A DNA stretch of 64,000 nt from Cololabis saira (lineage: Eukaryota > Chordata > Actinopteri > Beloniformes > Belonidae). The stretch spans positions 9,920,843 through 9,984,842 of the forward strand of contig NC_084597.1 of assembly GCF_033807715.1 (NCBI RefSeq), in the 5' to 3' direction. The notes beneath the pieces are model-generated. The model saw only the letters and a program-made list of their open reading frames with translations. It was not told the origin of the DNA and did not search any database. The translations under genes and the position numbers were made by a program. Of this stretch, positions 41,801-47,579 are shown in pieces. How positions within the stretch are numbered: position 1 is the stretch's first letter; every line of letters starts with the position of its first letter.

Positions 41801-42826
41801 TTTTTTTTTTCCGTCAATACTTCTGTTAGCTCCAGAAGAATAATTACCGTATTTTCTGGACTATAAGCCGCACCTGCATATAAGCCGCATCCGCTTTATT
41901 TAAAAAAAAAAAAAAGATATGCAAGCCGCAGATATTTATGTTGTTAGATTAGATATTTACTACATGTACAGAAGGATTTTTAACTGTAAATGATGTACAT
42001 GTTTGTACCTAAATAGAGCTTTTCCTAACAGTGTCTTTTAACACGGCAGCAACTTTGCTGATTAAAACGGGACAGAACGAAGAGAAAATAACGATATTTA
42101 TTTATCTATTTATCTGTTTGAAATCTGCTTCTACTTTTATCTGCTAAAGAAGAAGTAGCGTATTCCTCTTTGCATTTATTTTGTCTTAGTTAGAGCGCCC
42201 CGAGCGGTGGAAGAAAGATCCACAGAATAGCCGCACCTTTGTATAAGCTGCACGGTTCAAAACCTATGAAAAAAGTAGCGGCTTATAGTCCAGAAAATAC
42301 GGTAATTTATTGGTAGAAATGACAGCACCGCCCACTCTTTCATCCATCCCTCACCTGAGACGACAGCATCTCCATTAAGGAACATGCTCATTCCCACTAG
42401 CATGAGGATGCCAAGAACCAGGATGTAAGGCCTCCGCCTGCCCCATGGTGAGCGGCAGTAGTCACTTGCTGAGCCGATGATGGGCTGGAGCAGAAAGCCC
42501 AGGATGGGGCTAATCAGCCACACCAGGCTGTACAGGCTGCGAGGGAGGCCCACACTCAGAAGCACTGGTGTGACGAACGCTGCTTCCACCGCGTAGCAGA
42601 ATTCCCTGCCAAACATGACCAAGCTGTGGAGGAGAAGACGAGCCAGTGAGCGCCTGGGGTGCTCAGTAGCTCCAAACACAGCAATCTCCCCGCTGTCCAT
42701 GTAGTCCTCTTTGGAGTCGCTGTAGTCTGTTGTGTACTGGTGCAGAGACGTACTGATGTGTTTGCCAGGCTCCGACAGCAGGCAGGGTTGGGGTCTGGCA
42801 GACTGGTCCTCTGATAACAGGGTCAT
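8926..42826 (-). CDS. slc45a2: solute carrier family 45 member 2 (MATP/AIM1), complete, 7 exons
   Basis: CDS join: 42826-42355, 31507-31331, 18844-18447, 16379-16236, 11614-11491, 10845-10640, 9138-8926. This totals 1734 nt, 577 residues. Every intron is GT-AG and phases agree. SLC45A2 is a 12-TM MFS transporter of melanosomes, thought to move sugar with protons and to control luminal pH for tyrosinase. Identification rests on [28 protein letters not shown] (SLC45 signature, residues 128-136), [47 protein letters not shown] and [15 protein letters not shown]. All match SLC45A2 better than A1, A3 or A4. Leu389 corresponds to human Leu374, the site of the light-skin variant. The protein is longer than the human one (about 530 aa) because of a longer N-terminus and Ser-rich central loop. 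Start: ATG with A at -3 and no in-frame upstream ATG. Its last codons come from a SINE tail. Confidence 0.96.
9139..9600. other. slc45a2 intron 6, unique part
   Basis: AT-rich intron sequence without recognisable features. Confidence 0.5.
9601..10400 (-). mobile_element. L2/Rex-like LINE 3' end in intron 6
   Basis: The minus strand reads the last part of a fish LINE reverse-transcriptase ORF ([20 protein letters not shown], then [18 protein letters not shown] and [11 protein letters not shown]). A 3' UTR follows with the widespread fish block complementary to actcccttagtgggagaa, and an ATTCAATTAAATTGAAT tail near 9603-9620. The 5' part is missing. The same kind of 3' end recurs on the plus strand at 34595-34800. 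Confidence 0.8.
10640..10845 (-). CDS. slc45a2: slc45a2 exon 6
   Basis: Acceptor ttttcag before 10845 and donor GAG|GTACTA below 10640. It encodes residues 439-507: [32 protein letters not shown], then [19 protein letters not shown] ending in EEE. These are TM helices 9-10 and the start of the loop before TM11. It starts with two bases completing a Tyr codon and ends in phase 0. Confidence 0.95.
10846..11490. other. slc45a2 intron 5
   Basis: 645-bp intron, no recognisable repeat or RNA. Frames on both strands are short and featureless. Confidence 0.55.
11491..11614 (-). CDS. slc45a2: slc45a2 exon 5
   Basis: Acceptor attttgcag and donor T|GTAAGTGAGT, both strong. It encodes [20 protein letters not shown] then [21 protein letters not shown], residues 398 to 439 (last codon split). 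This is the TM7-TM8 region; NST is a potential N-glycosylation site in the lumen-facing loop, also present in human SLC45A2. Confidence 0.95.
11615..12769. other. slc45a2 intron 4, proximal part
   Basis: No recognisable coding or repeat structure except an A-rich run at 12181-12210. Confidence 0.5.
12770..13652. mobile_element. probable non-autonomous DNA element rich in CCCTA/TAGGG words
   Basis: The left end (CAGTCCCAATTCCCC, near 12771) and interior are full of short CCCTAGCCCTAC-type words and their complements. A related tgtcccaatcccta block lies near 13573. This resembles a common fish MITE class with terminal CAGTCCCAATTC. The right boundary is uncertain and no target duplication could be fixed. 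A palindromic MITE-like segment (13195-13281) is embedded in it. Confidence 0.45.
13195..13281. repeat. imperfect palindrome related to the GGCTGATTTATGG MITE class
   Basis: It starts AAGGCTGATTTATGGTTC and contains two near-perfect inverted copies of cgcagagcctacggcgta around a 4-base centre. The right arm ends GCGGAACCA and lacks the outer AAATCAGCCTT, so it is a truncated relative of the elements at 17364 and 29340. Confidence 0.6.
13653..14884. other. slc45a2 intron 4, middle part
   Basis: AT-rich intron DNA with no recognisable feature. Confidence 0.5.
14885..15730. mobile_element. non-autonomous hAT element, family B long copy with internal minisatellite
   Basis: An 846-bp element with ends TAGGGTTGCCACC and GGTGGCAACCCTA. 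The 8-bp duplication actgtatg flanks both sides (14877-14884 and 15731-15738). There is no transposase frame. Most of the right half is a 41-bp tandem repeat (listed separately). Near the right end a gtcccgtatt...aatacgggac inverted pair forms a subterminal hairpin. A second copy at 58053-58529 differs in length by exactly nine repeat units. Confidence 0.92.
15153..15624 (+). repeat. 41-bp minisatellite, 11 full units plus a partial
   Basis: Unit begins GAATATGGTGTAAAAGTTAA and is 41 bp. Unit starts run from 15153 to 15604 in exact 41-bp steps, giving 11 full copies and one partial. Units differ by single substitutions (for example ttaattt/ttaactt) and no indels. Confidence 0.97.
15739..16235. 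other. slc45a2 intron 4, distal part
   Basis: Unique-looking intron sequence between the hAT element and the donor of exon 4. Confidence 0.5.
16236..16379 (-). CDS. slc45a2: slc45a2 exon 4
   Basis: Acceptor cctgcag and donor CAG|GTATTG; phase 0 at both ends, 48 codons, residues 350-397. It encodes [18 protein letters not shown], the conserved entry to the second transporter half, then [18 protein letters not shown] and FTDFMGQ (TM7). Leu389 in NMLFF is the counterpart of human Leu374 and is kept. Confidence 0.96.
16380..17360. other. slc45a2 intron 3, proximal part
   Basis: No recognisable repeat, RNA or coding exon. Confidence 0.5.
17364..17841. mobile_element. PIF/Harbinger-type MITE, family H2 copy 1
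   Basis: 478 bp with inverted ends AGGCTGAAATATGCTTCTGC and GCAGAAGCATAATTCAGCCT and a TAA duplication on both sides (17361-17363, 17842-17844). Subterminal GACGCAGAG/CTCTGCGTC words repeat inside. It has no transposase. A 63-codon minus-strand frame (17435-17626) with a hydrophobic centre is shared with copy 2 at 29340-29818. Confidence 0.88.
17895..17957 (+). mobile_element. LINE/SINE 3' tail remnant
   Basis: Ends in AATAAAGTTTTATTCTGATT followed by CTGATT, the repetitive tail seen at the end of many fish LINE copies. Only the tail is recognisable. Confidence 0.4.
17958..18446. other. slc45a2 intron 3, distal part
   Basis: Unique-looking intron sequence, no feature seen. Confidence 0.5.
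18447..18844 (-). CDS. slc45a2: slc45a2 exon 3
   Basis: Acceptor gtgcttcag and donor GAG|GTATGT; 398 nt, residues 217-349. It encodes [20 protein letters not shown] and [20 protein letters not shown] (TM5-TM6). The large cytosolic loop follows ([10 protein letters not shown], then a Ser/Pro-rich stretch with [17 protein letters not shown] and [19 protein letters not shown]). The loop is longer than in human SLC45A2 and rich in potential phosphorylation sites ([13 protein letters not shown]). It starts with two bases completing a Gly codon. Confidence 0.95.
18845..19150. other. slc45a2 intron 2, first 300 bp
   Basis: No recognisable feature. Confidence 0.45.
19150..20260 (-). mobile_element. 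Rex/L2-like LINE reverse-transcriptase fragment
   Basis: The minus strand reads RT sequence, starting in the palm ([18 protein letters not shown], then [20 protein letters not shown]). Towards the left it reads a C-terminal part ([28 protein letters not shown]). The two are in different frames and separated by a deletion and the (TCC)n run. This is an old, inactive copy. Confidence 0.65.
19769..19805. repeat. (TCC)n microsatellite
   Basis: About 12 perfect TCC units, inside the degraded LINE. Confidence 0.95.
20284..20330. repeat. (TGTAAA)n LINE tail
   Basis: Several copies of ATGTAA followed by tactttatttatatagcacc, the complement of a frequent fish LINE 3' end with its tandem tail. Only the tail remains. 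Confidence 0.6.
20385..20889 (+). mobile_element. LINE endonuclease-domain fragment
   Basis: The plus strand encodes the C-terminal half of an APE-type endonuclease and the linker to the [10 protein letters not shown] carries the metal/phosphate-site Asp-Asn pair, and [10 protein letters not shown] has the catalytic SDH motif. The typical linker follows ([58 protein letters not shown]). A stop follows at the junction with an opposite-strand LINE near 20889. Confidence 0.8.
20888..21420 (-). mobile_element. L2/Rex-like LINE reverse-transcriptase fragment
   Basis: The minus strand reads [19 protein letters not shown], the RT catalytic block [14 protein letters not shown], then [20 protein letters not shown] and [21 protein letters not shown] frame change lies between 21127 and 21256. 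It abuts the plus-strand endonuclease fragment on its left and a GC-rich hairpin on its right. Confidence 0.8.
21430..21522. repeat. long GC-rich inverted repeat (hairpin)
   Basis: Arms 21446-21473 and 21479-21506 are 28 bp each with one mismatch around a 5-base centre (ttatt). With small mismatches the pairing extends outward through ctccaagg/ccttggag to about 44 bp per arm. It lies at the 5' broken end of the LINE fragment. No target duplication was recognised. Confidence 0.85.
21523..24691. other. slc45a2 intron 2, long unique stretch
   Basis: AT-rich intron DNA. It includes an (AAT)n run at about 21857-21878 and the (TA)n run at 23784-23823. No coding exon, RNA gene or repeat with ends was recognised. 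Confidence 0.45.
23784..23823. repeat. (TA)n microsatellite
   Basis: About 20 TA units preceded by an A-run. Confidence 0.95.
24692..25218. mobile_element. non-autonomous hAT element
   Basis: It starts CAGTGGTTCCCAACCTTTTT, a common hAT terminus in fish. It ends in a decayed complement (ccaggtcgggagacattg). Flanks aactaagt (24684-24691) and gactaagt (25219-25226) are an 8-bp duplication with one mismatch. A GC-rich segment (GCCCCCTC, CCCCCCAGGGGGGGCCC) sits at the right end. It has no transposase frame. Confidence 0.8.
25227..26408. other. slc45a2 intron 2, between two hAT elements
   Basis: Intron DNA without recognisable exons. A stretch at 25300-25390 resembles 2820-2950 in places (tagtacagtattgtcagt), hinting at an unclassified old repeat. 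Confidence 0.4.
26417..27116. mobile_element. hAT deletion derivative with N-terminal transposase stub
   Basis: 700 bp starting CAGAGCCGTCTGGGAG and ending GCGGCGGCCCTG. Flanks gttgcaac (26409-26416) and gtcgcaac (27117-27124) form an 8-bp duplication with one mismatch. The minus-strand frame 26899-26534 holds [19 protein letters not shown] and [16 protein letters not shown], which resemble the start of ZMYM-like hAT transposases. The catalytic part is gone. A poly-A/GAAAAAA tract lies at 26995-27040. Confidence 0.8.
27125..28142. other. slc45a2 intron 2, unique part
   Basis: A 147-codon minus-strand frame (27588-28031) has low-complexity, Phe/Ile-rich AT-biased content and matches nothing I know. 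I read it as chance. Confidence 0.45.
28146..29241. mobile_element. PIF/Harbinger element, family H1 copy 2, interrupted
   Basis: It has the same ends as the 4178-5074 copy (GGGCCTGATTTACTAA at left, decayed by one base at right) and a TTA duplication (28143-28145, 29242-29244). The central 218 bp equivalent to 4543-4760, carrying most of the Myb/SANT-like frame, are missing. In their place is a 439-bp element with perfect 45-bp inverted ends (28509-28947). Only the N-terminal codons of the accessory protein survive ([17 protein letters not shown]). Confidence 0.9.
28509..28947. mobile_element. TIR element nested in Harbinger copy 2
   Basis: The 45-bp ends 28509-28553 and 28903-28947 are perfect inverted repeats, starting GTGTTGTGCCGTATTCAGCA. 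The interior is 350 bp of AT-rich DNA with no frame. No duplicated target could be seen, because flanking Harbinger sequence is deleted exactly at the junction. The superfamily cannot be assigned from the ends alone. Confidence 0.85.
29340..29818. mobile_element. PIF/Harbinger-type MITE, family H2 copy 2
   Basis: 479 bp, TAA duplication (29337-29339, 29819-29821). The right end CCATAATTCAGCCT is intact and the left end decayed (AGGTGCGGGTATGG). It is collinear with 17364-17841 and keeps the same 63-codon minus-strand frame (29411-29602). Confidence 0.87.
29822..31330. other. slc45a2 intron 2, part next to exon 2
   Basis: Unique-looking AT-rich intron sequence. Frames are short and without recognisable domains. 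Confidence 0.5.
31331..31507 (-). CDS. slc45a2: slc45a2 exon 2
   Basis: Acceptor gtatcttgcag and donor CAG|GTATGT; 177 nt, residues 158-217 with split codons at both ends. It encodes [40 protein letters not shown] and [20 protein letters not shown]. This is TM4-TM5 with the DKERG loop motif, the best-conserved part of SLC45A2. Confidence 0.96.
31508..31850. other. slc45a2 intron 1, next to exon 2
   Basis: No recognisable feature. The segment gaggcacgacctgcagaagagg (31714-31735) is similar to 33462-33482, suggesting an old low-copy repeat. Confidence 0.4.
31900..32035 (+). mobile_element. SINE/LINE 3'-end fragment of the (GGATGG) type
   Basis: Contains the widespread fish block ctggcaacctgtccagggta, then the usual GGGATAGCTTCAAGCAGACC, cgagcctgaatac and a short ttgctggatgg end. 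This is the 3' part shared by several fish SINEs and their partner LINEs. The head is missing. Confidence 0.7.
32340..32810 (+). mobile_element. jockey-like LINE 3' end
   Basis: The plus strand reads the last codons of a non-LTR RT ORF ([23 protein letters not shown], then KIIDKYRT). An AT-rich 3' UTR follows, ending in an AACTAAACTAAACTCAACTA tail. This appears to be the same family as the degraded copies at 43.4-49.8 kb. Confidence 0.55.
33690..33880 (+). mobile_element. LINE 3' end (GGTCGTCATTGTAAAT type)
   Basis: Contains gcccaggtcgtcattgtaaa then ttgacttacctggttaaata and an (A-rich) end, a very common fish LINE terminus. The coding part is absent. Confidence 0.7.
34595..34800 (+). mobile_element. 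L2/Rex-like LINE 3' end
   Basis: The same block as in 9655-9780 but on the plus strand: cctaaaggggagtttttctt, ggcttaaggtttttctccca, gggtctctggaagtcgcctag, ending in an ATTTAATTTAAT tail. Directly followed by another LINE fragment. Confidence 0.8.
34801..35350 (+). mobile_element. L2/Maui-like LINE body, 5' part, split by DIRS
   Basis: The plus strand reads, with frame breaks, [20 protein letters not shown], a LINE linker segment, then [10 protein letters not shown] and an RT entry region ([13 protein letters not shown]). It stops at 35350, where the DIRS inverted repeat starts. LINE sequence with the next RT motifs ([16 protein letters not shown]) returns at 37610. Confidence 0.65.
35355..35641. 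repeat. DIRS terminal inverted repeat pair
   Basis: 51-bp arms 35355-35405 and 35591-35641 (left arm begins AACGAAAGTTACGACTGTAA) are almost perfectly complementary. A direct repeat of part of the left arm appears just outside at about 35659-35690. Confidence 0.85.
35731..36326 (-). pseudogene. DIRS tyrosine recombinase, frameshifted
   Basis: The first frame (from 36326) starts in the recombinase core ([38 protein letters not shown]). The protein then continues in another frame (from 36090: [40 protein letters not shown]). The second frame keeps GVRCHSTR, matching the catalytic His-x-x-Arg of tyrosine recombinases. After it the sequence degrades before the last Tyr region. These enzymes integrate circular DIRS DNA without an integrase. 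At least one frameshift makes this copy inactive. Confidence 0.75.
36556..37536 (-). pseudogene. DIRS gag-like ORF with 15-residue repeats (326 codons)
   Basis: The C-terminal two thirds resemble fish DIRS gag proteins: [59 protein letters not shown] and [20 protein letters not shown]. The N-terminal part is five in-frame repeats of a 15-residue unit ([18 protein letters not shown]), from a 45-bp DNA repeat. There is no ATG at the 5' edge, so the true start is missing. The frame is open, which is notable because the recombinase downstream is broken. Confidence 0.65.
37313..37537. repeat. 45-bp minisatellite, five units
   Basis: Units start at 37313, 37358, 37403, 37448 and 37493, exact 45-bp steps, each beginning AATGTGCCGGTGGGAGAGGG or a one- or two-base variant. 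45 is a multiple of 3, so the minus-strand gag-like frame stays open through it. Confidence 0.95.
37610..38175 (+). mobile_element. L2/Maui-like LINE body, 3' part
   Basis: The plus strand reads [12 protein letters not shown] (RT motif B), then [19 protein letters not shown] (motif C with the catalytic YADD) and [12 protein letters not shown]. The C-terminal part follows ([40 protein letters not shown]). Frame breaks and a small deletion near 37910 show it is dead. Together with 34801-35350 it brackets the DIRS element. Confidence 0.8.
38176..39706. other. slc45a2 intron 1, unique part
   Basis: No recognisable exon or repeat. Short A-runs only. Confidence 0.45.
39715..40158. mobile_element. 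non-autonomous hAT element
   Basis: It starts CAGAGGTTTTCAACTGGTCT and ends ACCGGTTGACAATCCTGG, imperfect inverted repeats. ttttaggg is duplicated on both sides (39707-39714, 40159-40166). The interior has repeated GGACCACC words, typical of a hAT family whose ends read 'ggaccacc'. It has no transposase. Confidence 0.85.
40167..41844. other. slc45a2 intron 1, unique part
   Basis: AT-rich intron sequence; nothing recognised on either strand. Confidence 0.45.
41847..42302. mobile_element. TA-flanked MITE close to exon 1
   Basis: 456 bp with near-perfect inverted ends CCGTATTTTCTGGACTATAA and TTATAGTCCAGAAAATACGG, extending through GCCGC/GCGGC. It is flanked by TA on both sides (41845-41846, 42303-42304), consistent with a Tc1/mariner-type insertion. 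There is no transposase. It lies in intron 1 only 52 bp from the exon 1 donor. Confidence 0.88.
42355..42826 (-). CDS. slc45a2: slc45a2 exon 1 (start codon)
   Basis: ATG at 42826 in the context CAACTATGA; donor CAG|GTGAGG. It encodes residues 1-157 plus one base. The N-terminus is acidic and Ser/Thr-rich ([40 protein letters not shown]) and longer than in human. Then come TM1 ([20 protein letters not shown]), TM2 ([19 protein letters not shown]), the SLC45 signature [12 protein letters not shown] and TM3. It carries the most diagnostic SLC45A2 sequence. Confidence 0.95.
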
Positions 42827-43330
42827 AGTTGAGAGCAGGGAAAACGGGCGCAGAGGCAAAAAAGGGAGAATGAAGAGGGACCTAAGAGAAAACTTAGGTG
42901 AAACGAGCCACAGGGGAAGCCAAATGATGGATAAGTGGCCAAATGCCAAATCCTTGCTATGGAGCTCGGCTCAGATAATCCTCCTCTCTACTGCATAGCC
43001 GAGCAAAGACTCCAAGATCCACTCAGCATTACTAAACATGTGAAAGTCTGCTCTGTGGACTGAGCACAGCAGTTTAGGACTCAATGAGGAGGGAGGAGTG
43101 AAAGGAGGGGGCGTATGTGAGCAGTTACAGCGTCTTCCTCCTCTTTTATTCCAAAGTAGTAAACGGCCCTGGAGCAGGTCATGAGTGTGTTCCAGGAATT
43201 GTACGCATGTGAGTGTGTGCATTACAGTGTGAAGCAGCCGAGGGTTTGAGGCATATGGAGCCTTAAAGAGGACCGAAAAGCAACGAAAGCAACAACTTAT
43301 TAAGTTTACAGTCCAATTACACATTAGTCT
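42827..43330 (-). promoter_or_regulatory. slc45a2: slc45a2 5' UTR and proximal promoter (inferred)
   Basis: Directly upstream of the start codon. On the minus strand TCACATG, the core of the MITF M-/E-box, occurs at 43037-43043 and 43206-43212, 211 and 380 bp before the ATG. A TATA-like AATAAAAG is at 43144-43151. A minimal upstream reading frame (ATG-CAG-TAG) lies at 42988-42996. The 5' UTR is pyrimidine-rich. MITF control of SLC45A2 is established in vertebrate pigment cells; the sites here are inferred from motif matches. Confidence 0.45.
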
Positions 43331-43439
43331 CAAGGCTTCAGTCTAAAAAAACAATAACTAAACCAACCAGAATAACATCCCATTGTGCCTCCCTAATTGA
43401 TAATTTTTTTTACAAATAATATGGAAAGTAAAGTGATAA

Positions 43440-44880
43440 GTGCAATTTTAATCAATGAATGAATGAATGTGATCACCTGCCTGTCTTTCTTATCTATGAA
43501 CATAATTATATAAAAAAGAGGGAATTAGAGGAAATTAAATATAAGAGAATAAGCACTGAAGAATCTTTTACTGCTTTAAAAAATGATCTAATCAGTTGCA
43601 ATTGGATCAATGTATATAATGAAACAGAGGTAGATAAGGCTTATCGAGGGCCGAAGAACATAACCTCCTATCTGCAAAATTGTCTGACTGGTGTTTTTCA
43701 CTTTAGATGACATCACAAGGTGGGCTGCTAATCAGCATTTCTGTATGTTATTTCCACCCATATAGGTATCCTATAAAATAGCAAAAAATAGCAAAACAAT
43801 ACAGTTTTTTGTGTTTTCCCAAAAAAGTGAAATTTTCAGGCCCTCGTTATGACTTATTTTTAGATACATTCACACATCTATATGATGAGCACTGCCCTCT
43901 GAAATATTATAGCATCAAGAACCGATATGCTGAAAACCCATGGATGACCAAGGGGCTTCAAAATGCATGTAAAAAAAGAATAGCTTGTATAGACTGTTTA
44001 TAAAAAATAAAACGAAAGAGGCAGAGTTCAAATAAAAGAAATATAAGAATAAATTATTAACTATTATGAGAACATGCAAAAATGATTATTATACTAAACT
44101 ATTAGAAAAGAATAAAAATAACATTAAAGGTATATGGAATATATTAAATAGTATTATTAGAAATAAACAAATAAATCAACAAACATAACTTACTAAATGA
44201 CCGTCAGTACGGTTTTAGATCATCTAGATCAACTTCCATGGCTCTAATGGAGCTAGTGGAGGAGATAACAGGATGCATTGATAAAAGAAAATATGCAGTG
44301 GGTGTTTCAATTGAAAAAAAGCTTTTGACACGATTGTTCATTGAATATTGCGCAAAAAAATGGAGCGGTATGGTGTCAGAGCGGTAGCACTCACCTGGTT
44401 ACAAAGCTACATCAGTAATAGGAAGCAGTTTGTCCAATTAGGTCATTACAAATCAATGTGCTTGAACATTGCCTGCAGTGTCCCACAGGGATCTATCTTG
44501 GGACCCAAATTATTTATCTTATACATTAATGATATATGGAAAGTGTCTAATATTTTAAAAATGGTAATTTTTGCAGATGACACAAATATTTTATGCTCGG
44601 GTAGAGATAAGCTCTGCTGGAAACCTCATGTAAAATATTTGTGCTCTAAATTATCCAGAAGTATTGGAATACTGGGCAAAGCTAAACATGTTTTAGATCA
44701 GAAATCACTTTAAATATTGTACTATGCACTTATTGATCCATATCTGTCCTATTCTGTTGAGGTATGGGGGAATACATATAAAAGCAATTTACAAAAGATT
44801 TGCACTTTACAAAAAAGAGTCATAAGGATGGTTCATCATGCTGGGTACCTTTGTTTTTAAAATCGAGTATTTTAAAATTC
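43440..44880 (+). mobile_element. jockey-like LINE, degraded copy 1
   Basis: Plus-strand pieces in order: post-endonuclease region (HLPVFLIYEHNYIKKRELEE, RISTEESFTALKNDLISCNW), linker (HLYDEHCPLKYYSIKNRYAE, NPWMTKGLQNACKKR), RT entry (NDRQYGFRSS, MALMELVEEITG), RT core (VALTWLQSYISNRKQFVQLG, SVPQGSILGPKLFILYINDI, VIFADDTNILCSG) and C-terminus (YLCSKLSRSIGILGKAKHVL). Frameshifts and a 36-bp-scale rearrangement near 43710-43840 break it. It ends in the long (AT)n region. Confidence 0.8.
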
Positions 44881-45071
44881 AGACAGGATTTTATTTAGTT
44901 AGCATGTTTGTAATGTGGGTTTTATTTATATGCATTCATATTAAAATTAAATGTTCTGCATTTTTTAGATTGCATTGATTTATGGAATATGAATATTCTT
45001 ATGGAATTGAATTTTGTATGAATGTGTGTGCTATGTGTGTGTAAATGGATGTGTATATGTATGTATGTGTT

Positions 45072-45177
<106 letters not shown>

Positions 45178-45859
45178 AAACATTAAACCTGTAATACCAT
45201 ATCATGTAGTTGCTGAGTTGCTGAGATGAAATCTTGTTCCAATTTTTCCTTTTATTAAGACTTCAGTCACAATTGTGTTTTGCTAATGCATTTTTTTTAA
45301 CTATATCTGGTTAAATCTGAAAGTGTCTCAAAGAGATGACGTCAAAATGATTAATCCTCAAGGAAGTTTGGAACATCTTCCTAAAAAACTGACAAATGAT
45401 TGCATTATTTAAAAAACAAAACTTAATTTAAAATATTTATGTTTTCTTGATACAAAGTATGTTCAAATTGAGTGAGATTTACTTTTTAAACGAGACCTGA
45501 TCAATCAATCGGTATTTGAACTTGATTTACGGGCAGAGCTCATGTTGCTTCATAAATTGATTGACAGACATATTCCTGTAATACCTTTAAAGACATCATG
45601 TCAAAAAGCAAAGAGATGAGCAAGTGACTCAAGAGATAGTCTCAGCTAATCTGGAATGGGAAGGTTGTGAAGATCTTGAACTTTGGATAGAAAATTAATA
45701 TTATAAATGTGATAAATCAATGAGAATCCTCAGATCTCTCTAAATTGTTGTTGCTGAAGCAGCTTCTTCTGGGCTAGATGTTTCAAAGATGACACTACTG
45801 AGTTGCTGTTTGAGGTCGTTGTCCTGAAATAACTCCAGGGCTCATCCCAAAAAAAGTCA

Positions 45860-46640
45860 TCCTTCTATACAAAACTGAAGCAGATACCAATTCACTAAAT
45901 ACAGGCCTATTTCTTCACTCCCACAATTTTCTACAATTTTAGAAAAACTATTTATTAACAGATGGGACAAATTTATTGATAAAGATAAACTGATTTCTGA
46001 GAGCCAATATGGATTCAGATCTCAAAGATCCAAATTATTGAAAGTCCTGGAGTTAACAGAAGAAATCACCAGCTCCATAGACAGAAAGAAATTTGCAGTC
46101 GAGGTGTTCATTGATCTTGAAAAAGCATTTGACACAATAAATCATGACATATTAATTAAAAAAAGGGAGTGTTATGGCATCACGGGAGTGGTTTTATGCT
46201 GGATGGAAAGTTATTTAAGCAACAGGCCACAATTTGTGAATAATAGGGGACTTTCAATCATCATGCTTGGACATTGTTTGTGGTGTACCCAGGGGTCAGT
46301 ATTCGGACCTAGACTCTTTATTCTATGTATAAATGGCATAATGCAAAGTCTCAAAAATACTACAATTTCTTCTGTTTGCTGATGATACAAATATTTTCTG
46401 TGAAGGGGAGAATTTACAACAGCTTATGGAGGAAATCACCTCAGAACTGAACAAATTAAAAAAGTGGTTTGATATAAATAAACTATCAACTATCACACAA
46501 AGTTCATGTTGTTTGGAAATCATAAGGGAAACAGTCATTTAAAAGTCGTGATAGAGGGAGAGGGTGTACATGTAGACAGAGTTGAAGAAAATACATTTCT
46601 GGGTTTGGTGATCGACCACAAGATATTTGTCCTAAAGGTC
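45860..46640 (+). mobile_element. jockey-like LINE, degraded copy 2 (RT domain)
   Basis: The plus strand reads INRWDKFIDKDKLISESQYG, LELTEEITSSIDRKKFAVEV, FIDLEKAFDTINHDILIKKR, CWMESYLSNRPQFVNNRG and GSVFGPRLFILCING. A frame shift follows, then ADDTNIFCEGENLQQLMEEI and ENTFLGLVIDHKI. FIDLEKAFD is RT motif A and ADD motif C. A stop near 46380 and the frame shift make it inactive. LINE similarity fades at about 46620. Confidence 0.8.
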
Positions 46641-46712
46641 GTTGTTCTAAAAGAACTCAACGGCTCACACAGCAGCACAGCAAATCCAGATAGAAATTTA
46701 CTCATAAAAACT

Positions 46713-47018
46713 TCAAACACGAAGATGCATTTTAGAAGTCTGTCCATCAGGTCTGATACGACCAAACCGGAGCTTTTTGAGCCCATTGATGCTGCTTTTG
46801 TGTCTTTTATATGATGAATGAAGAGGGAGAAAGAGAAAGACTAATAACCCAATGATCACAGTCCCCACAGTGTAATGAGTTAAAAACTCCGAAATAGATA
46901 TATTTTCTAAAATTAATTTCATCCAAGGACTCATTGATGGCATAGCTACCTGATGGCCTTCAGTTTTATAATGAAAAAAAAGATGAATACTCAGCACTGC
47001 ATGAAAGCTGCAGCTCAA
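46713..47018 (-). CDS. unassigned 101-codon ORF with one hydrophobic segment
   Basis: A minus-strand frame whose middle reads TVGTVIIGLLVFLFLPLHSS, a plausible TM helix, followed by a basic stretch (YKRHKSSINGLKKLRFGRIR). The only clear Met starts are MSPWMKL and MPSMS inside the frame. No family recognised; it partly overlaps degraded LINE DNA, so chance is likely. Confidence 0.2.
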   Translation of the reverse strand: MSCSFHAVLSIHLFFHYKTEGHQVAMPSMSPWMKLILENISISEFLTHYTVGTVIIGLLVFLFLPLHSSYKRHKSSINGLKKLRFGRIRPDGQTSKMHLRV

Positions 47019-47579
47019 AACAGCCTTAAAACATGTTCCTGAACATTTTGCCCAACTGTTTTGGAAAATTGTTCAGCCTTTTATACATGTCTTAATACTG
47101 TATATTTATGATACATTTATAAGACTACACATTAAATATTCAATAGAGAGGCTCTCAAGGCTTAGAGACTAATAGGCTGGGGAAAAAATACTGAAGCATT
47201 GCTACGGACCAACACTTCGTTATTTTTTTACCTTTTCATTGGACTTTCTAACAAACAAAATTTAACAACATTTTATGGTGGGGTCAAAACAGGTACCAGT
47301 GACCTCAAAGACTGCAGTCATCATGGAAAATACTGATGCTTCCACACCAGGTACCTCAAAGGAGGAATGAATCCCCTTGCCTCTGTACAGACCTGTACGC
47401 TGGTTTATTGCAAACAACAGTGAGACAAATTATGTCAAAATGAACTGGTCATCATCCAAAAAGAAATCCATTTCTCACAGAGCCAGATTGAACTGAACGG
47501 AAATCATCCCCGTGTCTGTTAGACCCCATTCCAACTTGACTTCTCAAAAATGTTTTTTTTTTCTCTTATTGGTACGACA

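Noticed and set aside
42827..42949. In-frame upstream extension of slc45a2 exon 1
   Set aside because: The frame is open to 42949 but has no ATG before 42826 (only a TTG). The extension is hydrophobic and unlike known SLC45A2 N-termini.
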